Below, piece by piece: positions 32,734-44,755 of a DNA stretch of 52,924 bases; position 1 is the first letter of the stretch, and each line of letters starts with the position of its first letter. Source of the stretch: Russula earlei (lineage: Eukaryota > Basidiomycota > Agaricomycetes > Russulales > Russulaceae). Both the position numbers and the translations under genes were made by a program. The notes beneath the pieces are model-generated. The model made no database searches. It saw only the letters and a list, made by a program, of their open reading frames with translations, and was not told the origin of the DNA. Location of the stretch: the NCBI GenBank assembly GCA_025769875.1, contig JAGFNK010000367.1, positions 1 to 52,924 on the forward strand, in the 5' to 3' direction.

Positions 32734-33267
32734 CCCAGCCCACTCCTTCATTACTACTTCCTTCACTCTTATCCTGAGCACACTCTACAAGCCTGGTCAA
32801 GGATATATGGGCCACTCTTCTCTATCTGGATGGGTAACCAGCTCTTTGTCATGATTTCAAATGCACAAATTGACTTGCTGGTCAACAACGGTGCCATGCA
32901 GATGATGTTTCCTCTCCAGGTGACAGCATCAACGGATTGCCATGCAGCTACTTTCCCTCAAGGCCATCCAAGGATACTCCTCTGTCTTTTATTATAAAAC
33001 CCACATCTTACCTTGATCAATGTATCACCAAACAAAGAAGGGAGTATTGGCGATCAGCCCAGCAAACTTCATTGGTCAGTTTGTCTTGAAGTAGGCAACT
33101 ACATCTCTTGTCTTTGCCTCTATGTGGAGGGTCTAATAGATGCCATGTGTTACTTGCAGTAACAATATCATTCGCAACATGGACAGGTTCCACTCTAGAT
33201 CCTCTGACAGAGAATGCACTAGCGATTGCTACTGAGTTAAGGAATCTCACAGGTAACTTGTTCATCC
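32734..33267 (+). pseudogene. Captured cytochrome P450 exon fragments
   Basis: 32740-32900 encodes HTLQAWSRIYGPLFSIWMGN then LFVMISNAQI and DLLVNNGA, the N-terminal region of a fungal P450 after the membrane anchor, then runs out of frame. 33160-33250 encodes TISFATWTGSTLDPLTENAL and AIATELRNLTG, resembling the exon around helices F-G of basidiomycete P450s, and ends at a splice-like GTAACTTG. The heme-binding Cys region is absent. These are two exon pieces of a monooxygenase gene, not a functional enzyme. Confidence 0.6.
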
Positions 33268-33271
33268 CCAG

Positions 33272-33998
33272 TCATGGGCCTTCCTCCATACTACGATCAT
33301 CCCCCTTGCCACCATCTTCTGCTCGCACTTCTTCTGCTCGCACTCTCACAAGGTCATGGAGCCTTCCAATATCACCCATAGGCACCCAAATGAGTGTGTC
33401 ACCTCGCCTTAGCCTCCACGGAGATGTCAAGCCAAGGAACATGGCAAACATACACCAAATCATATGCGTGCATCCTCACCATCCCTCCCTGACAGCTGGA
33501 AACCGTGCTGACTTGAGTTATAAATCATTCTCCTGTTGATCCCACAAGCAGTTGCCACAGCTCCATGCTTGTTGCTGCTGGTGGTCCCCACGCCGGACGC
33601 AAGAGCATGTCATTGTGCCACCTCCCGACCTTGACCTCAAGGCAAAGCGTCCACTGATAACTTGGATACAGAACCCCCCCCTCTTGCCCCCGCTCAATTC
33701 CTTCATGCCCCTTGCAATGGCAGGAGGACTGGTGACATTCTCCCTGATGTCCACCCACGACAGATTTTCCTTTAACCCTGTTTGCTTCTGGGGTGACACA
33801 TTGACCTGCGCTGAGTTGAGCAAGGTCAGTCCTTGTCCGGCTCCATGAACCCAAGTGTGCCCTTCTAAAGAGGCCCTTCCCAATATCAACTACAATGAGC
33901 ATGGACTCATCAGACGAGGACGACAATGGTGGTGGGCTCCCAGCTTCTGGCCTTGTGGCACCCTGGGAGGTATTGTGTGGGTTGGCTGATGTCACCAT
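33272..33998 (-). pseudogene. Other coding-like fragments in T2 interior
   Basis: Minus-strand frames 33998-33525, 33889-33518 and 33463-33272 overlap. The most protein-like stretches are MFLGLTSPWRLRRGDTLIWV and ENVTSPPAIARGMKELSGGK. They may be captured exons read leftward, separated by introns or shifts. No family recognised. Confidence 0.3.
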
Positions 33999-34826
33999 TC
34001 AACGGGCTGCCAAGGCAAGTCAATGCAAACACCCTTTCGGCTTATATCATTCTTATGCTGCCATTGTAGGAGAGTGGCAAAGCAAGTGAACCACAAAGTC
34101 GCACGAGGTTGCCTTCTCCAGACCCCAGGTCAAGACATCAACCATCCAAAAAACAGAGGGTCCATCAGATGCCATGGTACCCCACGTCCTCAAATTCTCT
34201 GATGGTATGCAAAACCTCCTCTAAGCAGTCCTGTAAGGTGTCTGAGCCTGCTGACCAGGAAACTCACATGACTTGCACTTGCCCCCACCTCCCTCATGTC
34301 TCTCACCCACCCGTCTTCCTTTCCCTTTGTCTCTCGTCTCCCTTCCCCTCCTATCATCCCTCCAACTATTGTCATTCCTTTCCCTCTTTTCACTTACCTC
34401 TCACACGCTCCTCTCAACGTCATTCCCTCACATCGCCCACTCTATGCCCAGGAACAGCAATGACACCTCAGCTTCGATCACCTCCAACTTCACCATGCCT
34501 TGTGCTCCCTCATCTACATCCATCCCCTGCACCACTAGTATCTTTGTCTGCTTCATGCTCCCCACCCTTTTGTCATATCGCTCTCGCCCATCGTCGACTC
34601 CCTTTCAATCCCACTCTTGCCCCTTTCATCATTGTCTCTCAAGCATTGTCCTTGCCCCCGCCACGCGCACACATACGGACTCAGATGATGCACGCACAGA
34701 CGTCATCGCCACTTGATCCGAGGGCTTGCTGCCCACAGTGCCTCGCCCTGTCGCCCTCACTGCACCGCCCCATGCTCACGGACTCGCAGTTGGAGCAGTA
34801 GGATTCTTATGCCATTGTCTTCTCAT
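33999..34826 (+). other. T2 interior, CT-rich, no identified gene
   Basis: Long plus-strand frames (34109-34801, 34273-34716) are Ser/Pro/His-rich low complexity from CT-rich DNA. No domain seen. Confidence 0.3.
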
Positions 34827-35452
34827 TGTTGTGATCTATCCCCTTGTCGGTTTGTCCATAACCTCTCTTCATTATTGTTCTCTTTTGTTACCTTGGTTAC
34901 CACTTCCTCCCTTGATGATGATGGTCCCTTATTGTCCCGTCTATTGTGTTTCACTTATTGTGTTTTACCTATTGTGTTTCACCTATTGTGTTTCACCTAT
35001 TGTCAAGTTTCTTTTGCTATTGGCTCACCTTTATCTATTGTTCCGCTTATGGTACTGTACAGCCTCGCTACAAACAGTGTTTAAGCACCTGTAGAAGCTG
35101 GGGAATGCCCCAAGCTTAGCTTTGTCCCATTTCCTGTCGCATCCCTTGCCCTGTACTCTCTCTCAATCACAACTTGCTTGTGCTGGCCTATACTCTGCTT
35201 GACTTAAGCACACCTCAAGGAACCCTTGTGTTCCTCTTCCTCCTCTGCCTCTCTCTCATCGTCCTCCTCTTCTGTGAAACCAGGAGATCGACTCTGTCTG
35301 TGGACTGAGTCATTTTCTGACTCAGCCTTGAGACGCTAAACCTTTGATCTGGTCTCTTTGAGCCGGCACCCATTGAACCCTTGAACCAAGTCACAGGGAC
35401 TTGGCCCCACTGAACCTTGAGCTAACACTCTTACGGCCACAAAGCCATAACA
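34827..35452 (-). mobile_element. Solo LTR, family E, copy 1
   Basis: 626 bp with TGTTGTGATC..CCATAACA on the plus strand and a 5-bp duplication CTCAT (34822-34826, 35453-35457). It is the inverse orientation of the copy at 39659-40252. It contains a tandem array of CTATTGTGTTTCAC at about 34941-34999. Confidence 0.92.
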
Positions 35453-35457
35453 CTCAT

Positions 35458-35977
35458 CCATGTTTTTGATTACCTAGTTCTCACCCCACCTTTCTTCTAC
35501 AGTATTTAAGGCTAGTAGCTACAGTCTCGAATAGGAGGGAGCTTTTGCCTCTGCGTTAAAATGTCTTGTCTGCCTGTGTGAACCATTCCCTTGAGAACAC
35601 ACACACCCTCTCTTGTGCACATGTGTGCATTGCATTCCGAGGCACGACCTTGCTCTCCCCTGCTCCCTTCCGCTCCTACCTGCCCTCGGATCAAGCCCCA
35701 TGGACTCTGCATGCCAGACCTGGCATGCTACAGTCCAGAGACCTGCTATCATCCCACCAGTGATGTTTTCCATCTGTCTCACTGTATTTTCCTTGCTGTG
35801 GTTGCATGCTACAGCTGTAAATAGTCATGTGTAGGGATATCCTATCATGCTCGGGGTTGGTCAGCACCCCAAAATGTGAAAATTCAACAAGTGAAACCCA
35901 TTATTTGGCTGTATCTAGATACAGCACATGAGATGATACTGTCCAAGTTTTAAGCCAATCCATTGAGAAATAGTTGA
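35458..35977 (+). other. LTR-like remnant and T2 subterminal unit
   Basis: 35490-35730 is laid out like the end of the gag-only LTR: a TATTTAAGG box, then CTAGTAGCTACAG, a CT-rich run and TCGGATCAAGCCCCATGGAC. It is likely a diverged copy. 35885-35977 is an extra partial unit of the arm repeat. Confidence 0.35.
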
Positions 35978-36516
35978 GATATGGCAGTTTGAAATTTTGC
36001 ATGTAGATTGGCACCCAAAAATCGAAACTTCAGGAACTAAACACTAGGCTCCCATATTTTGGCTGCACCTAGACACAGTATATAAGGTTCTACTGTCCAA
36101 GTTTCAAGGCAATCTATTGAGAAATGGTTGAGATGTGGCAGTTCGAAATTTTGCACTCAGATCACACCCAAAAATCAAAACTTCAAGAACTAAGAATTAG
36201 ACCCCAACTCTTGGGCTGCACCTAGATACAGTACATGAGATCCCATTGTCGAAGTTTCAAGTCAATTGATTGAGAAACAGTTGAGATATGGCAGTTCAAA
36301 GTTTTGCACCCATGTCAGCACCAGAAAATCGACATTTCAAGAACTGAATATTATGCTCCCATATTTTAGCTGCACCTAGATACAGTATATAAGGTTCTAC
36401 TGTCAAAGTTTCAAGGCACTCTGTTGAGAAGCTGTTGAGATATAGCAGTTTTGATTTTGCACTTGAAATGACATCCAAAAATGGCAAGTGCAATGTCATG
36501 TGAAAACGACAGTAAC
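35978..36516 (-). repeat. T2 right inverted arm
   Basis: Inverse partner of 32181-32720, same tandem-unit organisation. Confidence 0.88.
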
Positions 36517-38457
36517 TTGTACCAAGGAGAACCCAATGAATGACCTTTGGAATCCAGAAGTGAAAGAAAACCCCTCACAGAAGCAGAGAAGGAATTTCAA
36601 TGCAAGAACAACCTCTGTTATTACTGTGGAAAGAAGAACCATATGGCAAACCAATGTAGAGCAAAGAAAGCAGCCCAAGGACATCAAAGGCAAGGTTCTC
36701 ATCCCCAAACAGTCAGAGCCACTACCATCCAAGATGAAAACACTGAACCTGCACAAGAGGAACCTGTTCCTGTTGCATCCCTCACAACTTGAAGAGAAAC
36801 ACTCATGGACTTGATCCTTGCCCTAGATCTGCTCCCATGGAGTTTTAATTGGACCCCCTTCTGCACCGAGAAGGGACACAGTCCAAATCAGTACAATACA
36901 AAGAGAAATCAATTACCCCAAAGTTTTTACCAAGAATATCCATTCCCCATCCATCACCTTGAAAGTTACCATTGTGGGGAAGATAAGTGGCAAAAAAATT
37001 GGTGCAAGAGCTCTACTTGACAGTGGAGCAGAAGGAATGATAATTCATGAATGTTTTGCACAAAAACACCACCTGCACCTCCAAGCAGTGACCAAACCCC
37101 TGCCAGCACAAAATGTGGATGGAACATGAAACACCAATGGACTAATACACTTCAGCACCATCCAGAGACTTCACATTTGGGCACAAATGGGTGCCACTCA
37201 TGATGAACAAGCAGCATTCCTTGTCACTAACATTGGAGACCATGATATAATCTTAGGAACAGACTGGTTATGACACCACAACCCAGATATTGATTGGGAA
37301 AATGATACAATTACTCTGAAGAACTGTCCTTGAACCTGCCTTACTATGCACCAAAGCATAACCATTGCATCTGTATCTGGAAGACAGAATTACCAATACC
37401 AAATACAAGTGCTTACTTTCCATGAAGAAGAAGAACCCAAATTCTCAAACATTGCTGCACTAATCTTCCCAGACATGGAAGGGTTATTGAACCCATGCAT
37501 TGACAAACAGATTTACAATGCTTTTAGACCAGTCACAGTCAGTATACAAGCAAAATCAATGACCTCTACCAAGTTAGCCACATCTGAAACACCCCTGAAG
37601 ATGCTAGATGAACTTATCTTATCCCTACCCAATTCTTGAAATGGTGAAAAGTCTTTGATGAACAAGCTTCCCAACATCTTCCTGCTCACCAACCATGGGA
37701 CTATGCAATCAATTTGAAACCAGGAGCCACACAACATGACTGTGGCATTTATCAACTTACTCCCAAGGAATTACAAGCTCTGAAAGAATACCTAGATGAA
37801 CATTTGAAAAGAGGCACTATCTGACCATCAAAAGCCCCTGTTGTCAGCCCATTCTTTTTTGTAGAAAAGAAAGGAGGAACCTTACAGCCAGTACAAGACT
37901 ACAGAGTGCTAAACACAGCAACCATCAAGGATGCATATCCATTACCATTGATCCCTGAATTAATTGACAAACTCCAAGGAGCTCAATACTTTACCAAGTT
38001 TGACGTATGATGTGGATACAGCAATATCCACTTAAGAGAAGGTGATGAACACCTTGCAGCATTCAAGACACTATTAGGACTTTTCAAACCCCTAATAATG
38101 ACATTTGGCCTTTGCAACACCCCTGCCACCTTCCAATGCTTTATGAACACTATCCTAGCAGAATACATTGCCACTGGACATGTGGTAGTAGTCTATCTTG
38201 ATGACATACTAATCATGGCACAAACCTTGGACAAACTAGATGATTGGATACATAAGGTCCTGAAGATGCTCCAAGACCATGACTTATATCTAAAACCAGA
38301 GAAATGTGCATTCCAACAGGCCTCTATTAGTTACCTCAGCATTAATATCTCCCAAGGACAAATTTCCATGGATTGAGAGAAGTTAGTAGGCATTACAAAA
38401 TAGCCAACCCCAACAAATGTTACAGAAGTGCAATCATTTTTGGGATTCTGCAACTTC
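36517..38457 (+). pseudogene. Family D gag end, protease and reverse transcriptase
   Basis: Gag resumes with a CX2CX4HX4C zinc knuckle (CYYCGKKNHMANQC, about 36614). A retropepsin follows near 36960-37330 (ARALLDSGAEGMIIHECF and a later ILGTDWL). RT spans about 37630-38457: [47 protein letters not shown] and the catalytic VYLDDILIM (38191-38217). TGA stands where relatives have Arg at GTDWL-stop-HHNPD (about 37272), GTI-stop-PSKAP (about 37822) and FDV-stop-CGYSN (about 38008). RT ends abruptly at SFLGFCNFYH where the family C LTR begins; RNase H and integrase are not found. It is a dead polyprotein. Confidence 0.88.
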
Positions 38458-38949
38458 TATCACAAGAACTGGTACATCAGACCGGACTGGCAACCAGGAG
38501 AGCCTACCTGGATGAGACTCATGTTTCCCATGTTTCTGATGACTTGTTATGCCTCACACATACTGTATGTTTCCAGTGTGTTCTAGTATGATCTCCTTGC
38601 CTCTGCCTCAAGGATACTATTTGATATAGTATTCTACATGTATATAAACTTGTCTGTAACTGAGAACAAGCCTCAAGCTTGTTCTCCTGTGAATACCACT
38701 GGATCCTAGCTTCAGAACTTGTAGGCTTGCAAGCAATCAAGCAATCATTTCCAAAGCTCTTTCAAGCTTCTAAGTCTTTGAATGTGAAGACTTATAGTCC
38801 TTTTCCCCTCTCCGCAGAACACTATTGCTTCAGCATAGTCATCACCAAGATCCCCAAATCTCATAAGAACTTGTTGTTCTCACTTGACTCAGTGCATATG
38901 TCTTGCATGTGAACTGATTTGTCAGTGACACTGCCCCCAGTCGGTGACA
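38458..38949 (+). mobile_element. 5' LTR of family C element
   Basis: About 492 bp, aligned along its length with the C LTR pieces at 17673-17872 and 18707-18992. It ends GTCGGTGACA. The expected TGTCAC start reads TATCAC here. A TATATAAAC box is at about 38640. The flanks do not repeat, and C gag-like coding sequence follows, so it is a 5' LTR. Confidence 0.75.
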
Positions 38950-39658
38950 TTAGAACAAGCTTTTACTCTTTGAACCCTCGACCCCAAATGTGTACCCACG
39001 CATCCACCCCAAATATATCAATTTCTTTAGAATGACTTCCACAGCTAGAGACTGGAGGTTCAAAGGACAAGGAAAACCCACTGAAGAAGGACTGAAGAAA
39101 CTCAAATGTCCTTTCAAGCTGAATCCAGACCTTGACAACACACTTGTCCCTGACCCTTTCAAGGAGAATGTCCACTTCTTCAGGGTGGGAATAAACAGTG
39201 TACCCTGGACTGGGTACTATACCATTTACAGGAAGGCCAAATTTGGCCTTCGAACTCTCTATGGCATCTGGTTTGAAATTTGACACTGCAAAGACTACTT
39301 CAAGGCCTATCATGTAGCATGCCTGGCCTTCAGACTGGTCAATGACCCTCTCAAAGGCCTAGATATGGAGCAACTCATCAAGTCAGGTGAGCCCATTCCA
39401 AACTTGAAGAACCTGTCATGTGCTCCGACCCCCAGACCCACACCTGCTGAACCTATGGAACAAGAACCTGAAACAATGACACAAGTTTTCATCATGGCCA
39501 ACGAACCAGAAGAACCACCCACACAGGTCCTGCAACAACTTGCTTTGTCTGGCACGATGTGAGCCTTCCCTTGACCAACTCTGTTTCAAGGCCTCAGAGG
39601 ATGTGGAAGAAGACCCCCTAGCCCAGATCCCAATGATTATGATGTGTATGCTAGTTAT

Positions 39659-40252
39659 TGTTACAGCGTTGCGGCCATAAGAGTGTTAGCTCAAAGTTCA
39701 GTGGGGCCAAGTCCCTGTGACTTGGTTCAAGGGTTTCAGTGGGGCCGGCTCAAGGAGACCAGGTCAAAGGTTTAGCGTCTCAAGGCTGAGTCAAGTAATG
39801 ACTCAGTCCACAGACAGAGTCGATCTCCTGGTTTCACAGAGGAGGAGGATGATGAGAGAGAGGCAGAGGAGGAAGAGGAACACAAGGGTTCCTTGAGGTG
39901 TGCTCAGGTCAAGCAGAGTGTAGGCCAGCACAAACAAGTTGTGATTCGAGAGACAGTACAGGGCAAGGGATGCGACAGGAAATGGGACAAAGCTAAGCTT
40001 GGGGCATTCCCCAGCTTCTACAGGTGCTTAAATACTGTATCTAGTGAGGCTGTACAGTACCATATGCGGAACAATAGATAACACTAATCCAGTAGCAAAA
40101 GGAGCTCGAACAATAGGTGAAACACAACGAGTGAAACAATAAGAGGCCATCAACATCGAGGGATGAAACAGTAACCAAGGATATGAGGGTGAAAGGTAGG
40201 GAACAATAGGAAGTGAAACAGGGATGAACTGAAAGAGGGGTAGATCACAACA
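39659..40252 (+). mobile_element. Solo LTR, family E, copy 2
   Basis: 594 bp, TGTTACAGCG..GATCACAACA, with the 5-bp duplication GTTAT (39654-39658, 40253-40257). TTAAATAC at about 40028 sets plus orientation. It inserted in family C gag. Confidence 0.92.
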
Positions 40253-40750
40253 GTTATGACCATGGCATGCATCTTTCAGACAATGAAAAACTCGAAGGTG
40301 TCCCTTTGAAAGTGTCCAATGGTGACCACGCGTGCACCCATGCATTTCTTACTGCATTCTGATGATTCATGAGAATGAACTTTGACAGTAAGATTGCCCA
40401 AAACCCCATCAAGAAATGTGCCTACTTTCTATCACTTATGGAAGGACCTTGCGTTGATGGATGGGTTGAAGTGATGGACGAATGGCTCAAAAATGTTATG
40501 CTTGACCCAGATGAAATCTCTTTTGGGCTGACAGCTTGGCAAGCCATGGAACAACAGTTCAAGCAAGTGTTCACCAACTATGCCAAATGTGAGCGCATGC
40601 AAGACTGAACTATGCAAGCTCAAAATGAAGGAAAACAATCTTGACGAGTACATAGCTAACTTCAAATTACTCATGTGCCATGGATCCCTACACACAGACA
40701 ATCCAATGGTCATGTGCCTTTTTGCATGTGGCCTCCCCAAACCCTTAGTC

Positions 40751-41713
40751 TGTCAAGACTCACTGTTGAACTATCCAGTTCAAGAGCGAGGGGTAAGCTT
40801 GAAGATGAGTCGATAGACGTCCAAGATGGTGTGGGCAAGAAGTAGAGTCCAAAGCAGTAGCAAATACCAAAGAGGTATAGTTACTGGTAGAGTCGAGCAG
40901 GTACACAGGGAAGAGGCCAGAATGGTCACAAGGGGACGGTCCTTAAAGGAGTATCCCAGGGATAGAGAGTGCCATAAACAAATGGACAGTCTGAAGACTG
41001 TCTGTTACTTTATTGAGCGCTTATATACTACAAGAGAGCTGCTAAATAGGGAACAAGTCATAACCTTGTTATCAAGCACAATAGATGGATGAGTAAGAAG
41101 TCGGAGTATGCTTACTGAGCATGCTCAGTCATGCTCAGTAAGCTGCTGAGTAAGAGGGCTTCTAATGATGAGTAAGAGCCTCTATTGTCCACATGTTCAC
41201 TGCTTTAGTACACATGCAAAGCACCTGATTCATTTACTGTTAGTTAGTTTAGGGCTGGTCATTTGGAGACTTGTAGTTTGGTTCAAGGAATAGAGTTGTC
41301 CATAAGGCCCCTTATATAGTTCTATTAGGGTCCTTAGAGTCGACCCTAATACTTTTATTAAGGTCCTTAGTATTGCTTTATAGTTCGTTCTATAGTTATT
41401 AGAGTTAGTCTAATAACACGTTGTAGGATCCTTAGTATGGTGTTAGCACCTATTGTAGGGCACTTAGAGTCGTCCTAAATGGTCCTTAGGGAGGCTATAA
41501 TACTGTCCTTTATTGCTAAAAGGGTTGCCATTAAGTGGGGCTTGCTGTATGTCGATTGTGCCGAGAATTGCTCACTGACAATGCATGCGCGATATTGTGG
41601 ACACCTCTACTCACCCCTTTTGTCCGCGTGTACAGGGTGACACCATAGGGACTGGGTTTCCTCTCATAAGGAAGGGTCCTTCAAGGGCCCTCTCTGGAGA
41701 ATGATTCATGACA
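40751..41713 (-). mobile_element. Solo LTR, family A, copy 3
   Basis: 963 bp, TGTCAAGACTC..ATTCATGACA, with the 5-bp duplication TAGTC (40746-40750, 41714-41718). Ignoring it rejoins C gag from LPKPLV to KAIISQ. Confidence 0.94.
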
Positions 41714-42546
41714 TAGTCAAAGCCATCATCAGTCAAGAGGACCCCACCACCTTCCTACAGTGGATCACCGGTGCACAGAAGCAGCATTGAATCTGGATGC
41801 GCAAACACACAGTCTTAACAGACCACAGCAACACACACAACTGTAACACAAACCCGAACTGCCCATGGGCTTGCCTCTCAACCTGGGGCACATATGCAAA
41901 CAACCCAACAAATGCGACCATGCCTTGCACTCAACTCCCTCCCTGCAACCCAAGCATGATGGACATCAGCACCAGTGCTGTGTGCAAAGCCATTACTGAA
42001 GCCAACAAAGAAAAACATTGTGCCAAAGGCAGATTTTTCCACTGTTCCAAACAAGGACACCTTGCCAGAGATTGTCCAACAAAACCAAAACGCGAAACAA
42101 CACATGTACATGCAGCAGAAGTTATGGCAACCACATCTGAATCTGCTGTTGTCAAAGTTGTTGAGGAAAGTGTGATGATCAAAGCTGCAAAAGCCATGAA
42201 GGCCCTTTCTAAGGAAGAAAGGGAAGAATTTATCAAGATGTTAACTGAAGAGACTGAGGAGGATGAGGAGAAGGATTTTTTGGATGCCTGAGCATTACAG
42301 TGTTTCATGCCTCTTTGACACAATCAAATATTCATGACCTCCAGAAATTTGTTACACACCACAAACTGACAATTCAAGTAGACAGTATCTAAGGTATACA
42401 TATAAGCTTTGTACTCAGCACCATAAAACCATTATCAAGTGATGTTGAAGGATGCAACAATGGTGATCAGTGCAAAATGTTGTTATCAGGCAAAACTGGG
42501 TCAATGAGACAAGTCACATCAAGGCATGATTGCCCAATTTGGGTGA

Positions 42547-44755
42547 TCACTGATCGTTATTGCCATCACCCACTATGGACATCTGTAAATCTTCCTCATC
42601 ATTGTCATTGTTGTTGTCACTGCTTGGGTTCTCTGTGGTAAATTTGGCTAAAGCAGGCTTGCCAGTGGCCTTTTCCATTGCTGGCATCTTTGGCTTGGTC
42701 CACCTTGGCTTGTGATGATCAGATTTTGCATTATCCTGTTCAACATTCCATGCCTTCACATCTTTGTCCCATCTGCTCTTCAATGTGACATTTCCTGTAC
42801 TTTCCAAATGCCCATTGCTGCTGTATATTTTTCCTTTGCTTGCTTTTTTGTGACAGCATCCTCAACCACCTTATCCTGACCATCTTTCCATTCCCAGACA
42901 CCTTTAATGATGTTGTCTTGCATTAGTACCTTAGCTTGTCCATCCATGTTTATCTTGCCAGTTTTCCTCTTCTTTGCTTTCTTCAGCTCCTGAGCCTGCA
43001 GCTGTCCCCGCACCCCCTCAAGATAAATTGACTGCAAGACAGTCTGGGCTTGCATTCCTCCCATTATCTTCTTCTGTGCCTTGACAATTGCATTGCTGGT
43101 GCGTAGTGCCTCCTGTAACTTTGCCTCCAACTCAGTGCTTGGTTCAGTATCAAGGATAATTGTGTCCCGCTGTGTTGGTGGTGACATGACGGTGGTGAGA
43201 ATGGGTGGAAGTACTGATGTTGACAGAATAGGTGAGTCTGACACCAAAAAGGATGCAGATGTCATCACTAATGATGCCAATGCATGTCATACAGGTGTGT
43301 GCATTGAAGTTGGGGATGCTGTGGTGGTATCAAGGGCTTCTGATGGCTCTTCCATCTCCTGTTGCTTCTGTTTCTGTGCATTGTGATGGGAGATCAAATT
43401 GACAACTTCTCGCACAGGGCTGGCCAGCCCAAGTGGGAGAAGACTAGTTATTGATGTCCCAAGGCTAGGTGCCATCATCTCTGCTGTAACAATGTCAGGG
43501 TTATATGGCACAATGCCAGTCTTCGTAAATGCAGCTCAAATATTGCTTTCGGTGAATGCGTGAACATGCACTTTTGCATAGACTGCCATAAAGTTCAACT
43601 TTGTCATGGCAGGTCCTTGTGCCTCGAATTTGTCTCGTTCATCACTCCAGGCACACTTTAAGACACTGAAGATCACAACGTCAAGTCCTTGATAGACATG
43701 AGTAGAATGTGATGGATAGCACAACACAACAACATTGTTATCTTGTGCGTATTCCAAGAACCTGAGTGTATAGTGGGAGCTGTGGCCATCAACAATAAGG
43801 AGTTGAGTTCTCTCACCTGCTTTTGTTTTTGTCTGCTTATCCCAGTCTTTGAGCCAGGCTATGCTGATCTCACCTGATGTATAGCCCTTCTTCTGATAGC
43901 CCATTCTATGGATAACAATGAGCTTTGATTTTCCATGTTATCAGGTGATTGTTACCTCACGTCTAATGGGTTATCCTGTAGCCACGTTGTTTGGAACGCC
44001 TCTCCTTTGTAAATAACAGTAGGTGCAATGGTCGTTCCATCAGCACAAATAGCACGTAAGACTGTGATGTTTTCTCGCATTCTGCTTTGTTGCTGATGCT
44101 GTATTTTAGCTCCTGCTGGTCCAATGACCCATTCTGTTATGCCTATGCCTGACTGAATTCCTGTCTTGTCTGCACCATAGACAAGCTCATCAGAAATGTT
44201 ATACTTTTCCCTCACTTCCTTCAGTATTTTGAAGTATTCTTCCTTTGTTACTGGATTCACCGCATGACCACGAGATCCATCAAGTGCAGAAGACCAATAC
44301 ATCCCCAGTCTATTGTGGTGTTTTGTGATGAAGCAGTTTGCCCAGTCCCTGCCAAGTCCTTTTTCTGGAAAGCTACCACCCAACCTATGCTGTAGGATTG
44401 CCTCTACATGTTCCTTCAACCTCCTGGGACTGAGCGGAAAGCCTCGCTGAGCCATCTCGACTGCAAACTGTACAATGTTCTCACTTTCCTCAACAGTCAG
44501 CCAGCTTTTTCTCCCATTGGACTGGGTCAAAGATACACCACCATTGGCATGACAGAGCAAGGTGTTGTGATCCAGAGGAATGTGCCTCCCTGTCATGGCG
44601 AAATGGTGGTCTGATGCCTCATTGCAGATCTGATGCAATGACTTCTTCTTTTCCCCAGGTGAGAGTGGTCTGTGTTGTTCTTCCAAGTAGATCTTCACAG
44701 CATAAGCCTTGAGACCATCAACTTCTTGGTGAAGAATCTGTTTCTTGTGTTCTTA
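42547..44755 (-). pseudogene. Pogo/Fot1-like DDE_1 transposase
   Basis: The N-terminal part has a CENP-B-type helix-turn-helix region (SWLTVEESENIVQFAVEMAQ, RDWANCFITKHHNRLGMYW). Catalytic Asp residues are in VYGADKTGIQSG, LLIVDGHSSHYTLRFL and YQGLDVVIFSVLK. A 50-nt intron at 43906-43955 (GTAACA..CCATAG) joins LDV to MGYQKKGYT in frame. In-frame TGA codons at 43536-43538 and 43287-43289 fall where Arg is likely (NI-stop-AAFTKTG and PV-stop-HALAS). The C-terminal coiled-coil region shifts frame near 42800 and ends acidic (DNNNDNDEEDL). The extreme N-terminus is cut by the F LTR at 44756. Inactive. Confidence 0.88.

Larger units (their letters stand above)
32181..36516. mobile_element. T2: long-TIR DNA element carrying P450 and other gene pieces
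   Basis: Inverted arms of about 540 bp (32181-32720 and 35978-36516) with outer ends ATTACTGTCATTTTCACGTG and its inverse partner. Each arm holds about three tandem diverged units of roughly 155 bp with CTGCCATATCTCAAC and TGCAGC-AAAATATGGGAG blocks. It splits the family D gag. I could not fix a target duplication. The interior has captured gene fragments, a solo LTR and LTR-like sequence, and no recognisable transposase, so it is non-autonomous. Confidence 0.8.
38985..42291 (+). pseudogene. Family C gag, interrupted by two solo LTRs
   Basis: Blocks in order: KYINFFRMTSTARDWRFKGQ and ENVHFFRVGINSVPWTGYYT (38990-39283), MEQLIKSGEPIPNLKNL (39365), then after the E LTR SYDHGMHLSDNEKLEGVPLK, AYFLSLMEGPCVDGWVEVMD and TAWQAMEQQFKQVFTNYAKC (40415-40600). 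A one-base shift near 40606 leads to MKENNLDEYIANFKLLM. After the A LTR comes KAIISQEDPTTFLQWITG. The zinc knuckle near 42035 reads FFHCSKQGHLARDC, its first Cys changed to Phe. It ends in an acidic tail and TGA at 42289. This is a capsid and nucleocapsid precursor, now broken. Confidence 0.75.

Noticed and set aside
32734..33267. An intact cytochrome P450 gene
   Set aside because: Only two N-terminal exon-like pieces are present, out of frame, with no I-helix, ExxR or heme-binding region.
38458..38949. A solo LTR of family C in the RT gene
   Set aside because: The flanks are not duplicated and family C gag sequence follows directly, so it is better read as the 5' LTR of the C element.
41097..41152. 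CRISPR-like or riboswitch-like palindromic repeats in family A LTRs
   Set aside because: The ACTGAGCATGCTCAGT palindromes are few, irregularly spaced and confined to the LTR. The DNA is eukaryotic.
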